Assembly: GCF_036850765.1 (NCBI RefSeq)
Contig: NC_089494.1
Span: 53,957,809 to 54,021,808, forward strand
DNA length: 64,000 nucleotides
Direction of reading: 5' to 3'
Source of the DNA: Saccopteryx bilineata
Taxonomy: Eukaryota > Chordata > Mammalia > Chiroptera > Emballonuridae
Below the pieces are notes generated by a model. The model saw nothing but the letters and a program-made list of their open reading frames with translations, did no database searches and was not told the DNA's origin. A program made the translations under genes and the position numbers. Below are positions 45,567 through 56,849 of this stretch, piece by piece. The stretch's first letter is position 1, and every line of letters begins with the position of its first letter.

Positions 45567-48189
45567 CTAAGCCTCTATAGAAGGACACTTTAGTCTCATT
45601 TAATCTTTAACAGCAAGACATTGGTAGAGATTTATTTGCTTATTAAGAGAGGCAATTAAGATAGACATAGGCTGTTATCCAATATTTCACATATCTCATT
45701 AGTTATAAACCTGACATTAGAGTCTGGTTTTCCAAAAGCTCTGACCAAAGGAATTCTTTATTAGAGTTTAATGATAGTTTATAACAATAATTAGCAGTTC
45801 CTAGCTATCCTAGAACAGCTAACCTCACCACAGACATGGCCTCTCCACCCTGCCAGGAAACATTAAAATCAAAGTGCACAGAGTTTAGGGATATACAGTA
45901 TCAGGAGACAGATGCTGCTTATCTCCTCAGACTGCCAGCTGTCCCAAGGAAAGTGAGCAATGATTGGAGGCTCAGAGGACCCTCTCCCTCACCATGAGCT
46001 GCAAACACAGAGCTGATATTGGACAAACCAGTGATGTGTATAATCCAGATCCAAATCCAAATCCCTAGATTTCAGTTCTACTTTTCTTACATTGTTTTTT
46101 TTTTTTTTTTTTTTGTCTTCACAGATGACATCACTTTCCTCAAGTAGTTAACTGCAAATTACACGTTTGCTCCCAACCCTGAGGCCCACCCCATCTTAGA
46201 TCTCATCTTTCTTTTCTCTTTCCAGGCTCAAACACCCCATCATTCCCTCCTCCTTATGCTTCATCATACTAACTGTAAGTCTTTAGAAAACAGGCTAGGG
46301 CAAGGGAGGGGAAGAAGGAGGTTGGTGCTGCCACAGTACAAGCTGCTCTTTCAGACTTGATTGACTTTTCACATCCTATGTTCACTTCTGACTGTGAAGG
46401 GCAACCATTCCATCAACCAAAACAATAACAACACATCAAAGCTCTAGCCATGTTCCAGGGAACTGTCTGGCATATCATCTCTTCAATGTCTAGAGAAAAT
46501 GCCTACTGAATAGTTTCCCACACTGCATTAGGATATCCTTCTCCCTCACTATATTTCTCTGATCTTTGTGATCTTATACATTTCAATACAGAAATTTCTA
46601 TTTAAGAAAATAAAATGATAAAAATAAATTTCAAATAAGCTTTCATCTTCATGAAAAATATAAGTGTTCACAAAACAACCAATATTTTCTTCAAAATATT
46701 CTAAAGAATAATAATGAACAAGATCCTAAATTTTCACATAAGCATTAAATGGATACATATATTCAAAGGAAGAACTGGAGGAACAAAATTTGTTTTTATA
46801 AAATTTCAAGTCCCAGTTAATTAAATTAATACAAAAGCTTTTATATTAAAGAGATTCTTATTCACTCTCAGTTTTCACTAATAAAACCCAGATAATAAAT
46901 ATAATAAGTAGTAACATCATGTCTTATTTACCTCCAAAGTTAAAATTGCAGATGACTCCTTCTAAGCCAGCAAGTAATTTCCAAGTCAAGTCTATTCTTG
47001 CTATAGATTTCACTACATCAGACGATTCTTCATTGCATTGAATCCAGAGGTTATCCAAAACTCTACATTAAACAACAAAAAGAGGAGTCAAAATTGAGGG
47101 AAGCAGTCTCTGGTTCTTGTAATTTTCAGTCCAGAATTTAAAACTTTTTTTTTTTAATTAAGTACCAGTAAATTCCTCTGCATGACCATGTTGGCAATGA
47201 CTTCTCTGAGCAGGAAATAAGACTGAAGTATCGGGAATGGGTCAAAGGTCCCTGAATCTTTTCATTCCTTCTAACCAATTGAGTTATTTCACACTGAAAA
47301 CTCCACTCCTATTATAACATAAATGCCGTTATCTGTGAAGGTTTCCAAGAACAGAGTTAGCCTTGACTCCTTAAAGCAGTATCTCTTCAAGATTCAAAAA
47401 ACCCCAACTCAAGATTCCCCCTACATCCACTATTGTACAACCTCTGGGTTTTAGCTTGCTAAACTTTCTGCCAAGATTCCCTCAGGAAGTTTGAGAATAA
47501 ATAAGAACTTTAAGAAGAGAAGGGTAAAGAACAAAGAAGTCACTAAAAACCCAGGTGTTTCAGCATCAGCCACTCCTTTCCAGTTACCTTACAAAGAATG
47601 TGCTGATGCTATTCTCATTATTAATGTTTCCTTTAGTTATAGCATTGTGTTATAAAATCTACAGGGCAATAACAGGGTTTATGGCATTCTATGAATTCAG
47701 TCCTCAATGCCATGCCAAAATTGGCACTTAATATGATATATACCTTTATTATTTTTCCTATTACTTTATTTATTTATTTTCAATTATATGTATACTTGAT
47801 ATTCAATATTATATGAGTTTCCGGTGTCCAGCCTAGTGGTTAAGAATTTATATAATTTACATAGTAATTCCCCCAATAAGTCTATTATCCACCTAGTGCT
47901 ATACCTAGTTATTATAAAATTATTGACTATATGCCTTATGCTGTATTGATATCCCTACAACTGTTTTATAATTGTCAATTTGCTTTTAGATACTACTGGC
48001 TATAATGCAGTGGAGCCAAGCACATTATAAACTAGGAGGGTAACAAGCAAATTCTATGTAACTCGTTTTTACAGATATAGAAAATGAATTTCAGAATTTT
48101 GTATGAGTCATGGCTATACATATAGTTCAAGTCTGCCTTCTCAGATGTCCCTAAAGCCACATTGTGCTGAAAAATATTTTGCATACTTT
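45567..48189. other. Unassigned non-coding DNA
   Basis: No exon, RNA gene or recognised transposon. A T-run is at 46096-46114 and another at 47146-47155; neither has an attached SINE that I can see. Confidence 0.5.
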
Positions 48190-48383
48190 AAATTTTTAAA
48201 AAAATATTTATTGTAGAGAGAGGAAAGGGGAAGAGAGAGAGAGAAAGAGAAAAACATCAATTTGTTGTTCCGCTTATTTATTCATTTGTTGGTTGACTCT
48301 TGTATATACCCTGACTGGGGACTGAATCCACAACCTTGTTTATGAGGACAATGCTCTGGCTGACTGAGCTACCTGGCCAAGGT
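48190..48383 (-). mobile_element. Older Ves-like tRNA SINE
   Basis: Tail 'aaaatatttattgtagagag' then (GA)n, 'tatataccctgactggggac' and the head 'ctgagctacctggccaagg' on the reverse strand, as in vesper-type bat SINEs. Diverged; no target duplication seen. Confidence 0.8.
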
Positions 48384-49737
48384 TTGCCTAATCTTCTGGG
48401 GACTACTTCGATGTAGCCCCTCTGTCAGTGGAGTGCACTGCTGATACATTGCTATTTTGTTCTTTAATCATTGTCCTGACTCTTCATTCTCCCTCTCCTC
48501 TTTAACTCTTCATTGTTATCACTAGAGAATGCTGTTAGTAAACTTGGAGTGTTAGTATGTTTCTTTGAATGCTTAACAGTCTTGTTTACACAACAAAACA
48601 TAATAGTTATATATGGTGTTCTACCTAGGCTGTGTGGGCTTAAATTTCCCCAGCTAAGCTAGATGGGAAATGCTTTTAAGGCAGAGTCTACATCTTATCA
48701 TTTTTATCATCCTCTCAGGGCTTGTGCTATTGGTAGACACAGAGGAACACAGAAAGCACCTTCCACGTTCCTCTACCCTACAGACCTTTAGACTTCTCTG
48801 GCGTGATCCTCTCCTGTGTTCTGCTACTATAGAGATCTCACTCATGACTTGTTCTTTTCTTCTCTTTTCTTGCTACATAAATATCCTATCCTCATAATAC
48901 AAATTGATAAGTAGTTCTTCCAGCAATAATCTTCCATGATTATGGTGTTTCACCAGCAGTGAACTAGGGGCCAGGCCCTGCCTCTCTAACCAATGAGGAA
49001 CCAGGATCATGACAAATCAATGTTCAAAAGATCAGATGATGTGTGGTGTTTTGAAAACCCCAAATTACATAAAAATTACCTAAGATGACATAAAGCAAGT
49101 GGCCAAGGACTCCAGCTGGGCACCATGCTAGATTCAGTCCTCATATCCTGATCATTCAGCATGTTGCCTGCCATATTTACTTCTTTTTCACCAGGGAAGC
49201 TGTTAGAGTAAGTGTAGATCAACAATGAAAAAGCTCATGCTGTTTTCAAAAGCATAGAGCGCACTGTAGAAAAGAAAAAGAACAGGTGAAACATTATTTT
49301 TTTTAATGAAGATACTATGTTTGACAGATGTGAAGATAGAAAACAGAGCTCTGGAAATAGGATAGAAGACACGTAGGGGGAAGAAAGGCCCCAGTGTTTT
49401 TGAAGAGCAGGTGAACTAAGCAAATCAGAAAGAGAAGTAATAAAAATGAGTTGACAATTCTGGAGAAAACTGTGAGTTTTCCAGAAACACTGTAAACATT
49501 AGTCACATGACCCATTGATCTTAATCTTCTCACAATTGAAACATGATGTTCAGTATGTGAGTAGTAAAGCAAGCAGGGAGAGTTAGAGTGAGGGGGATAA
49601 GGAAATTTGTAAAAATTGGTTATCTTCATGCAATATTTGGTTTACAGTATTATCCTCAAGTGTCTCTGGAGGAAAATTGATTAATTTATAAAACTGTGTT
49701 TCTTTTAAGACTAAATTATAGAATTATATTTCTTCCA
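48384..49737. other. Unassigned non-coding DNA
   Basis: No gene or recognised repeat. Frames at 48654-48897 and 49235-49629 have no family motif. Confidence 0.45.
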
Positions 49738-49751
49738 AAAATTTTACATTT

Positions 49752-50120
49752 GGCCCTGGCCCCTTGGCTCAGTGGTAAAGCTTCTGCCAGGTATGCAGAA
49801 GTCCCAGGTTCTATTCCTGGCCAGAACACACAGGAGAAGTGTCTATCTGCTTCTCCACTCTTGCCCCTCTCCTTCCTCTTTATCTCTCTCTTCCTCTCCA
49901 TCAGCCAAGGCTCCAATGGAGCAAAGTTGGCCCGCAGCTGAGGATGGTTCCATGGCCTCCGCCTCAGGAGCTAGAATGGCTCCTGTTGTAATGGAGCAAC
50001 ACCCCAGATGGGAAGAGCATCACCCCATAGTGGGCATGCTGGGTGGATCCCAGTCATGTGCATGCAGGAGTATCTCTCTCTGTCTCCCTGCTTCTCACTT
50101 CAGAAAAAATACAAAGAAAA
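49752..50120 (+). mobile_element. Rhin-type tRNA SINE (copy J), diverged
   Basis: Head 'ggccctggccccttggctc' with a mutated box B ('ggttctattcc'), CT-rich middle, GC module degraded ('caccccatagtgggc'), tail AAAAAATAC-type. Flanks share TTTTACATTT/TTCACATTTT. Confidence 0.93.
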
Positions 50121-50371
50121 AAATTCACATTTTATCCAAGCACATACAGTTAGAACCAGGCTGTTCATGAATAGTTTATTGAAGGTGTAGGACTGATTTT
50201 TGATTTGAACTTATTAGTCTATAATGATTACTATCAAATTATTTTATTGTTTGGAGAAAAGTCTATTTTTTTAATTTTAGCATTTCATCTTCTTATATTC
50301 ATTTACTCAGTAAAGCCAACCAAAGATTTATAGTATAACTAGGATTTAATGGAGCAGGATCACTAGTATTC

Positions 50372-50545
50372 AGACTCTAGTTCACTTTGGTCCATTAGAT
50401 CTTACTAGCTGTGTAATATTAGAAAGTTACTTAATTTCTGCAGGCACCATTTACTCATCAGTAAACAAAGTTACTACTAATTTCTACCCTGTAGAGTTAG
50501 TGGAAGGACTCAATGAAAAAAAAAATACTAAGTGTGGGTCAGTTA
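50372..50545 (+). repeat. MIR SINE fragment
   Basis: 'atcttactagctgtgtaat', 'agaaagttacttaatttctg', 'accatttactcatcagtaaac' is the MIR core in sense orientation. Confidence 0.88.
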
Positions 50546-51077
50546 TAAAGCAATTATTTGATTAATATTTGTTGTTTTCATTCCTGTAGTAATACAGGTA
50601 CCAATCTGAAACCATGACTTGTAGAAAATATCTTAGAAAAATATTTCAAAATCTAAGAATTGGTACGAGGGCGCTATTGTTTTCAGAAATTCTATTTATA
50701 ATGTATACATTTAAAAAATTTACTTTGAGCCTTTAACAAAAACTAGTAGTAGATTTGGGGGATAAAGTTAGTCATACTAAGCTGTTGATTGTCATTAAGA
50801 AATTTTCAATTAACAAATTTCACTCATAAAATATTTCTGATCAAATTAATTTTTTTCTATGTATCGGAGCTTGCTACAATTTTGGCCACTTTTAGGTAAT
50901 ACTTATTGCTTTGTCTCTCTCATAATAATTTTAACATGTTCATCAGGTAAGTTGACTTAAAATTCTTAATTCTTCTTCTTCAATTACATTATTTTCAACA
51001 TTAATTGTAAGTGAAGTATGCAGAAAATATAATTTTGGGGTGGGTGGGGTTCACAGAATGAAGAGGTAAAAAAAAAA
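50546..51077. other. Unassigned AT-rich DNA
   Basis: No gene or recognised repeat. Confidence 0.45.
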
Positions 51078-51175
51078 ACATTAGATTGAGTTTATACAGA
51101 TCTGGATTTTAACCCTGGCTCTGCCACTAATAGACCATGTGCATTTGGCAAGTATAATTACTTATCAATATTAAC
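51078..51175 (+). repeat. MIR SINE 5' half
   Basis: 'gatctggattttaaccctgg' then 'ctctgccactaatagacc' then 'gcatttggcaagtata' matches the tRNA-derived half and start of the MIR core. Confidence 0.75.
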
Positions 51176-51179
51176 AACC

Positions 51180-51267
51180 ATCATTTACTTAGTCTTTAGT
51201 CTTTGTATGACAGACACTTTCCTAAGCTCTTTATGTTTATTGGCTTTACTCGATTCTTACAGAAACC
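51180..51267 (-). repeat. MIR SINE, first part, split by LTR
   Basis: 'atttacttagtctttagtc', 'acagacactttcctaagc', 'ctttatgtttattggcttt' is MIR in reverse. It continues in register at 51741 after the LTR insertion. Confidence 0.75.
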
Positions 51268-51740
51268 TGTTGTTAAGAACTGTGAAGGTTCAGAGATTTT
51301 ACTCTACTTGGTAGCTAATGTATTGGATGTTGGCAGAAGACATAGACTCTTGGGTCAGAAACAAAGATCTTTTTTACTTACATCAATATTAAGAGCCAGA
51401 GTATCAGCTTTGCACCAGTTCTCTGAGATCCAGGTGATGCCTCTACATTCAGTGGGCTATGTTACAGAAGAGGAATCCTAAAATTGGGAGACCCAAGTCT
51501 TTTTAATGAGCAGTAAGCACACCTCACTTTTGCTCCAGAAGCAGACATCTATTTTTTTGTTGTCATTGGACAGTATGCAAACCTGCCCTTTCCTCTGGAG
51601 GTAGACACCATCTCTACCTTTCAAGCTTGTTGTCTAAGAAAACATCTTAAGAAAAAACAGTTCAGAACAAAGGCAGGCAGTGTCTCTGCTCAAATGATAG
51701 GCAGAAACATGGGAAACCTTTCGAGATTTGTCTACCAACA
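51268..51740. mobile_element. Solo LTR-like insertion within a MIR
   Basis: 473 bp, bounded by TGTTG and CAACA, a perfect 5-bp inverted terminal repeat of the LTR kind. The MIR on each side joins in register once this block is ignored, which fixes both edges. I see no target duplication, so some flanking change is assumed. Family and transcription direction are not assigned. A 92-codon frame at 51203-51481 crosses the left edge and is not a gene. Confidence 0.6.
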
Positions 51741-51885
51741 CTCATGAATAGGTATTATAATTACCTGATTTCATAGATGCAGAAACTGAGGAACTAAGAA
51801 ATTCCTAAGTGACTAAATAATTTGCCTAAGGCTCATTTGGAACTGCATTCAAACCCAGACAGTCAATTCCAAGAGCCCAGTAATT
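51741..51885 (-). repeat. MIR SINE, second part
   Basis: 'ataggtattataattacctg', 'cagaaactgaggaactaag' and 'gcattcaaacccagacag' continue the reverse MIR from 51267. Confidence 0.8.
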
Positions 51886-52739
51886 CTACCAATGTAAACA
51901 AATGATATTCCCTTGAATATAAATATTATTATTGAAATATCCAGCAGCACTCAAATATACATTCTAAGAGCTATCACTCCTGCATCTTACTCTTCTCTTC
52001 TATGAAGTCAGTGGGAGCCAGGGAAGACAGGGCTGGGGTTAGAGGCTCTCTTTGAGATCCTTTCAGATTTAGCATGCCATAGTCCTAAGATTTATATCTT
52101 AGAATGAAGAAACAGCATGTGTAAGTGGATGTGAGGCAGGCTGGAAACTCAGAGAGGAAAATAAGAGCATCTATTTCATTGTCAGTATATACTTTAAAAT
52201 TTTTATTAAGACCTTTGCATTTCTTAATTAAGTTTTATGAGAATCCTGAGAGACAAAAGTGTTGGGTGACTACTTAGGGTATTTCGGGCTTTTCTAATTA
52301 TAGCTCTTGGTTAGAATAAGCAGATACTTTATTTTCCCAGAACCCCTATTATCAAACTTCCTTTTTCTATAATATGAGTAAGAATATTATCTAAGAATAA
52401 AATGAGGGCCATCTACAATCTGCTCATGCCTGGCATGTTCCCAAAGAAGCATGTCCTGGATAGAGCATTATTACCAAAGAAGGGAAGGAAAAGCAAAGAC
52501 TGTAATAACATTAGGGAGATAGTCAGACCCTGAGTCCTCTTCACATCCAGGGAAGATCAAGAGATGTTGTTTTGCAGTTGGACGCTGGCTTTAAAGCTAT
52601 ATTTAGATATTGAGTGACACTCTCACCCAGAACATAATATCAAACTTTATATCTCATCACAAGTTAGATTGTGGTCACATGCTGCTTGTTGCCTAAAACC
52701 CTTTAAAATCCTTTTTTCCCCCAGAAAAATACGAGAGCA
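51886..52739. other. Unassigned non-coding DNA
   Basis: No gene or recognised repeat. Confidence 0.45.
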
Positions 52740-53945
52740 GCCCTCCTCCTCTTTTACACATCGAGGTTCATTAGAAATCTATTCTTGACCCTGCTTTCTT
52801 GTCATTCTATCACTTTTTTCAGGGTGTCTCATCTGCTTTCACATCTTTAAAGACCATTTACAGGCTTATGAATCCAAAATCTTTATCTGTGGTTCTCCTG
52901 AGTTCCTGATCCATGCAATCAACTTTCTGTTTGACATTTCTACTTAAATATGTTAAGGATATTTCAAACTCAACTTATTCAAAATGGAACTCAGTATCAC
53001 CACTTGCAAACCTGCTTTTTTTTTTAAAATGTTTTCTATATCATTTAAGGGCCTCACCAACCACTCATCTCATAAGCCAAAAATCTAGGCATAGGTTACT
53101 TTATTTTCCATATCCAGTTACTATCCAAGTCTTGTTAATACACCCTACTAAATTTTTTCATGTCCACTGACAACAACTTTGCCAAAATTGCTATTCATTT
53201 TGATCTTGACCATTGTATCATTCTCTGAGTGGTCTTTTGCAGCCAGGATTATCTCTATAAAATGCATACCTAATCATGGTAACCTTCTGCATAAAGCCTC
53301 TCAATAGTACCCCAGCTACCTACTGGATAAAGTCTGAACTCCTACTATAAATTACCAAGCCTCCATAATTTGACCACTACTCTCCTCTCCAGCCTCACAT
53401 TGTCCACTATCTTTTGTTGTTGTTGTTATTATTGTTAGAGATGCAGAGAGAGAGAGAGACAGAGAGACAGAGAGACAGAGAGACAGAGACAGAGAGACAG
53501 GAGCATCAAGCTGTTCCTGTATGTGCCCTGAGCAACATTGATCACAGGACTTTATTTTAGCAATGGTAGTCTATTTTCAGACCTTTATATTAAGCTCTCT
53601 CTTACCATCTTTCACAGATTGCTCCTCCAGCCTTGGACATCATTTTCATTATAAAATAGCCATTCCTACTCACCATACAGAGCTTAAATCATGTACAGAA
53701 AGAAGTTCCCTGATCCCTGGACCACTATGGGTTTCCATTGTGCCTTGAGTTTCCTCTATCATCAATACTGTTTTCAGTTTTTAGCAATTACTTATAGCAA
53801 TGCTGTCAGCCTCAATGAACTTTAAGCCTTGGATGGCTAAACCTAGGATACAAGTTTTCGTGCTTGAATTCCTAGCATCTGACTTTGAACATTGCACTTG
53901 GCAGGAACATAGTAAATTTTGAATGAATGAATGAATGAATGAATG
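52740..53945 (+). repeat. L2 LINE, long 3' copy
   Basis: About 1.2 kb in L2 order: 'tcaaactcaacttattcaaa', 'gccaaaaatctaggcatagg', 'tcatggtaaccttctgcat', 'tggataaagtctgaactcc', 'ttccctgatccctggacc', then the terminal (GAAT)n at 53922-53945. It is interrupted by a SINE remnant at 53416-53560. Frames at 52913-53170 and 53563-53748 belong to it. Confidence 0.9.
53416..53560 (-). repeat. Truncated SINE remnant with (GAGACA)n
   Basis: A TTG/ATT-rich tail side, an (AG)n/(GAGACA)n array at 53444-53502 and 'ctgtatgtgccctgagc' resemble the 3' part of a reversed bat SINE lacking its head. Confidence 0.55.
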
Positions 53946-55004
53946 ACTCAATCAAACAATCAATTAATCTACCAAGATGTACTTGTACAAGCAGAAAATT
54001 TTTCAAGTGTCATATTTTGGCATTGAAGGTCTAGAATTAACTCCTTTGAGACCTCTTTCCCAATATGTAGCTGGTAGAGCCTATATAATTTCCTGAATCA
54101 GGGCTCAAAGTGGTTTCCTTAGAAAGTTAAGATTTAACAGTAAAGTTAAGACAGTTCAGAATCAGTCTTCAAAATAGAAAATAGGCAATGTCAAATTTTG
54201 TGTTTTGTACGTTATATGTCTTCCATGTTTTAAAATTAGAATTTTATAAAATACAAAAGCATTTAAAATTATCACAGTTCTCCTTTTATCCTTAGCTTAA
54301 AAAGGTGTCTTTCCTCAGGCGAACAGCAGGACTAATTGTGCATATCAAATAAAAACTTATAGCACGATGTATAACCACATTTCTGCCTCCACATTTGGTT
54401 GGTGTCTTGAATGCCATTAAGTATAGCATCAAAGTATATTTTGTATTAAACAGCAGTAGAAAATAAGCTTAAACTATAGAATTACAGAAAAAATTTATAA
54501 AAGTTCTCCACCCTACTTTTAACCCTTTAACTTTAAAAGCACTTCTGTGGGGTAGGGGGCAGGTGCTATTCTTGTGGGTTGGAAGCATTCTGTTTTTCTT
54601 CAGTTGGTAAAATAGGAGAAGCAGCAAACTAGGTCATACACTTTTCTTCTTCTACTTAACCACTTACCACAAACTATGTTGTGTTCATGATCCCGTGATA
54701 AATAACCATTAAGTGTCCAAGAGGAACCTTGGGTCTTCTGTGCCAACAACAATAAAAAATTTGAATGATTAAAAAATTATGGTATCAAGAGATAAGGAGT
54801 TCTGACCCAATCAACAAAGCAATGGGATTATAATTAGAGTAAAATATACCTTCAAGTTTGCTTAGGACCGTCCTTGTTTCATCTACTGTCCTGAGCTAAT
54901 TCATAATCATGATGCTTTCACTCTCAAAAAATATCTTTGGAATATAAACTGTTATATGGTTATCCTAAATATAATGGGCATTTAGCATACCACAAACTCA
55001 CTTG
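53946..55004. other. Unassigned AT-rich DNA
   Basis: No gene or recognised repeat. Confidence 0.45.
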
Positions 55005-55281
55005 TTTTTTTTTAATCATTTTTTAATTAAATGTATTGGGGGTGACATTGGTTGATAAGATTCTATAGGTTTCAAGTGTACAGTTCTGTAATACATGATC
55101 TGTATTATTATATTGTGTGCTTACCACCCACAGTCAGATCTTCTTCTGTCACCATATATTTGACTCCCTTTACCCTTTTCTATCTCCCTCCAACCCTTCC
55201 TCTCTGTTCACCACCAGATAGTTGTCTGTGTCTATGAGTTTTTGTCTGTCTTATTTGTTGTTGCTTCCAGTTTTATATCCC
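55005..55281 (-). mobile_element. L1 3' end, probable 3' part of a 5'-inverted L1
   Basis: A T-run at 55005-55013 is the reversed poly(A). Then 'tattgggggtgacattggtt', 'ataggtttcaagtgtacag', 'ttatattgtgtgcttacc' and 'gtctgtgtctatgagttttt' are L1 3'-UTR in reverse. It abuts L1 ORF2 sequence in the opposite orientation. Confidence 0.88.
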
Positions 55282-55610
55282 AGAACAATCGGGCAATAGA
55301 AAGAAATAAAAAGCATCCATACTAGAAATGAAGAAGCAAAATTGTCACTTTTTGCAGGCAACATGATTCTTTAGATATAAAACCCTAAAGATTCCCCCAA
55401 GAAACTATTAGAAACAATACAACAAATACAATAAAAATGTAGGACACAAACTTAATGTACAAAAATTCATTGATATGCTAACAATATTTCAGAAAACAAG
55501 TGAAAAAGAAAACAACTCTTTCTGTAATTGCAACAAAAATAAAATACATAAGATTAAATTTAACAAAGGATGTGAAGGACCTATACACTAAAAACTGTAA
55601 GACACCCTTT
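55282..55610 (+). mobile_element. L1 ORF2 reverse-transcriptase fragment
   Basis: Matches L1 ORF2 from just before the RT active site: 'ggcaatagaaagaaataaaa', 'cactttttgcaggcaacatg', 'aaaaccctaaagattccccc', 'aaaatacataagattaaatt', 'aggacctatacactaaaaac'. The active-site FADD motif reads F-A-G-N at 55351-55362, so both catalytic aspartates are lost. Orientation is opposite to the adjoining L1 end. Confidence 0.88.
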
Positions 55611-55653
55611 CTCTCTTTCTTCTTTCTTTCTTTCTTTTTAATTTCTTTCTTTC

Positions 55654-55688
<35 letters not shown>

Positions 55689-55757
55689 CTCTTTCTTTCT
55701 TTTTCTTTCTTTCTTTCTCTCTCTCTCTCTCTCTGTCTCTCTTTCTTTTTATTTTTT
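55608..55757. repeat. (TTTC)n/(TC)n polypyrimidine tract
   Basis: About 150 bp of almost pure pyrimidine on the plus strand, mostly TTTC units ending in (CT)n. A 94-codon frame running through it is low-complexity only. Confidence 0.96.
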
Positions 55758-55761
55758 GGAG

Positions 55762-55890
55762 ACCCTACTATGTGCCATCTGTGATGGTTCTCTTTTTCAT
55801 TTGCAATCTAATTTATTTTCCACAACATATCCAGTAGGCATATAATATCACTCTTTAAAAGACAGAAAACTACAATATACAAATGTTAAG
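55762..55890 (-). repeat. MIR SINE fragment
   Basis: 'accctactatgtgccatctg', 'caacatatccagtaggcat' and 'aaaagacagaaaactac' correspond to the reverse MIR 3' half. Confidence 0.65.
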
Positions 55891-56605
55891 GCATGACAGC
55901 CACAATATAACCCCTTCTGGGCAACTGGAAAACTATTCTCTTTTAATTGGCTCGACGCAAGATAGAGCAGGTTTACTTCTAGATGACAACTGAATCAGCC
56001 ACAGACACTGGAATAGATCATAGATTCTAACACAGCTTCAATGTCCTGACTATGATTTAGACTGCTGCATACACGTCTTGGGTGCTTCCTTAAATAAGAA
56101 AAGAACTCCAGGACAACTTTCACTGTATGCGCCTCACTCACTTTGTAGCACTGGGAACAGAACGGAACTCCTCCCTTGCCTGCTGCCCACTGCTACCAGT
56201 TTTTCCCACACCCCAGATATGAGGAGAGATAATAAGGCCCTCAAATAGAAGTTTCCCGATTATGAGTCATGGCTTACTCAGCCTTTGTTATGGAGAACCT
56301 GGCAGCCTTTGAAATATACTGTTGATTTTGGCACATTTAACTCCCCGTGCTCTTATCAAGAAACAAGTTACATGACTAATTTGCTTGAGAAATCACTTCT
56401 GTAATGAGTATAATAAGAACGTCCTATGTTAAAGGGGTTGGTGTTTAATATATGGTGTTTAATGTTTGTATACATAAATATGTACTCATTTCTTTGAACA
56501 ATGCTTCACAGCTAATAGTTTGTCCATAAACATCTGTTATATTGAATTAAATAAAAATACCAAAAAAAAAACCTGACAGTATTATACAGTACTTAATATG
56601 AGACA
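55891..56605. other. Unassigned non-coding DNA
   Basis: No gene or recognised repeat. Confidence 0.45.
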
Positions 56606-56618
56606 GGCATTATTATAT

Positions 56619-56836
56619 ACATATATATATATATAAATTATTTGTATTTATTTACCCATTTTAGAGAGGAGAGACAGAGAGAAGGAGAGAGAAAAAGAGA
56701 GAGAAAGAGAGAGAGAAGGCAGGGAGGAACAGGAAGCATCAACTCCCATATATGCCTTGACCGGGCAAACCCAGGGTTTCAAATCAGCGACCACAACATG
56801 ATGCTCTACCCATTGCATCACTACAGGTCAAGCCGG
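56619..56836 (-). mobile_element. tRNA-derived bat SINE
   Basis: Reverse orientation: AT tail, (GAGA)n stretch at 56662-56720, 'ccatatatgccttgaccgg', box B-like 'gggtttcaaatc' and head near 56836. GGCATTATTATAT flanks it (56606-56618 and 56837-56849), a perfect 13-bp target duplication. Confidence 0.92.
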
Positions 56837-56849
56837 GGCATTATTATAT

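Noticed and set aside
55500..55784. 94-codon frame with a Phe/Leu/Ser-rich C-terminus
   Set aside because: First part is residual L1 ORF2; the rest is translation of the TTTC tract.
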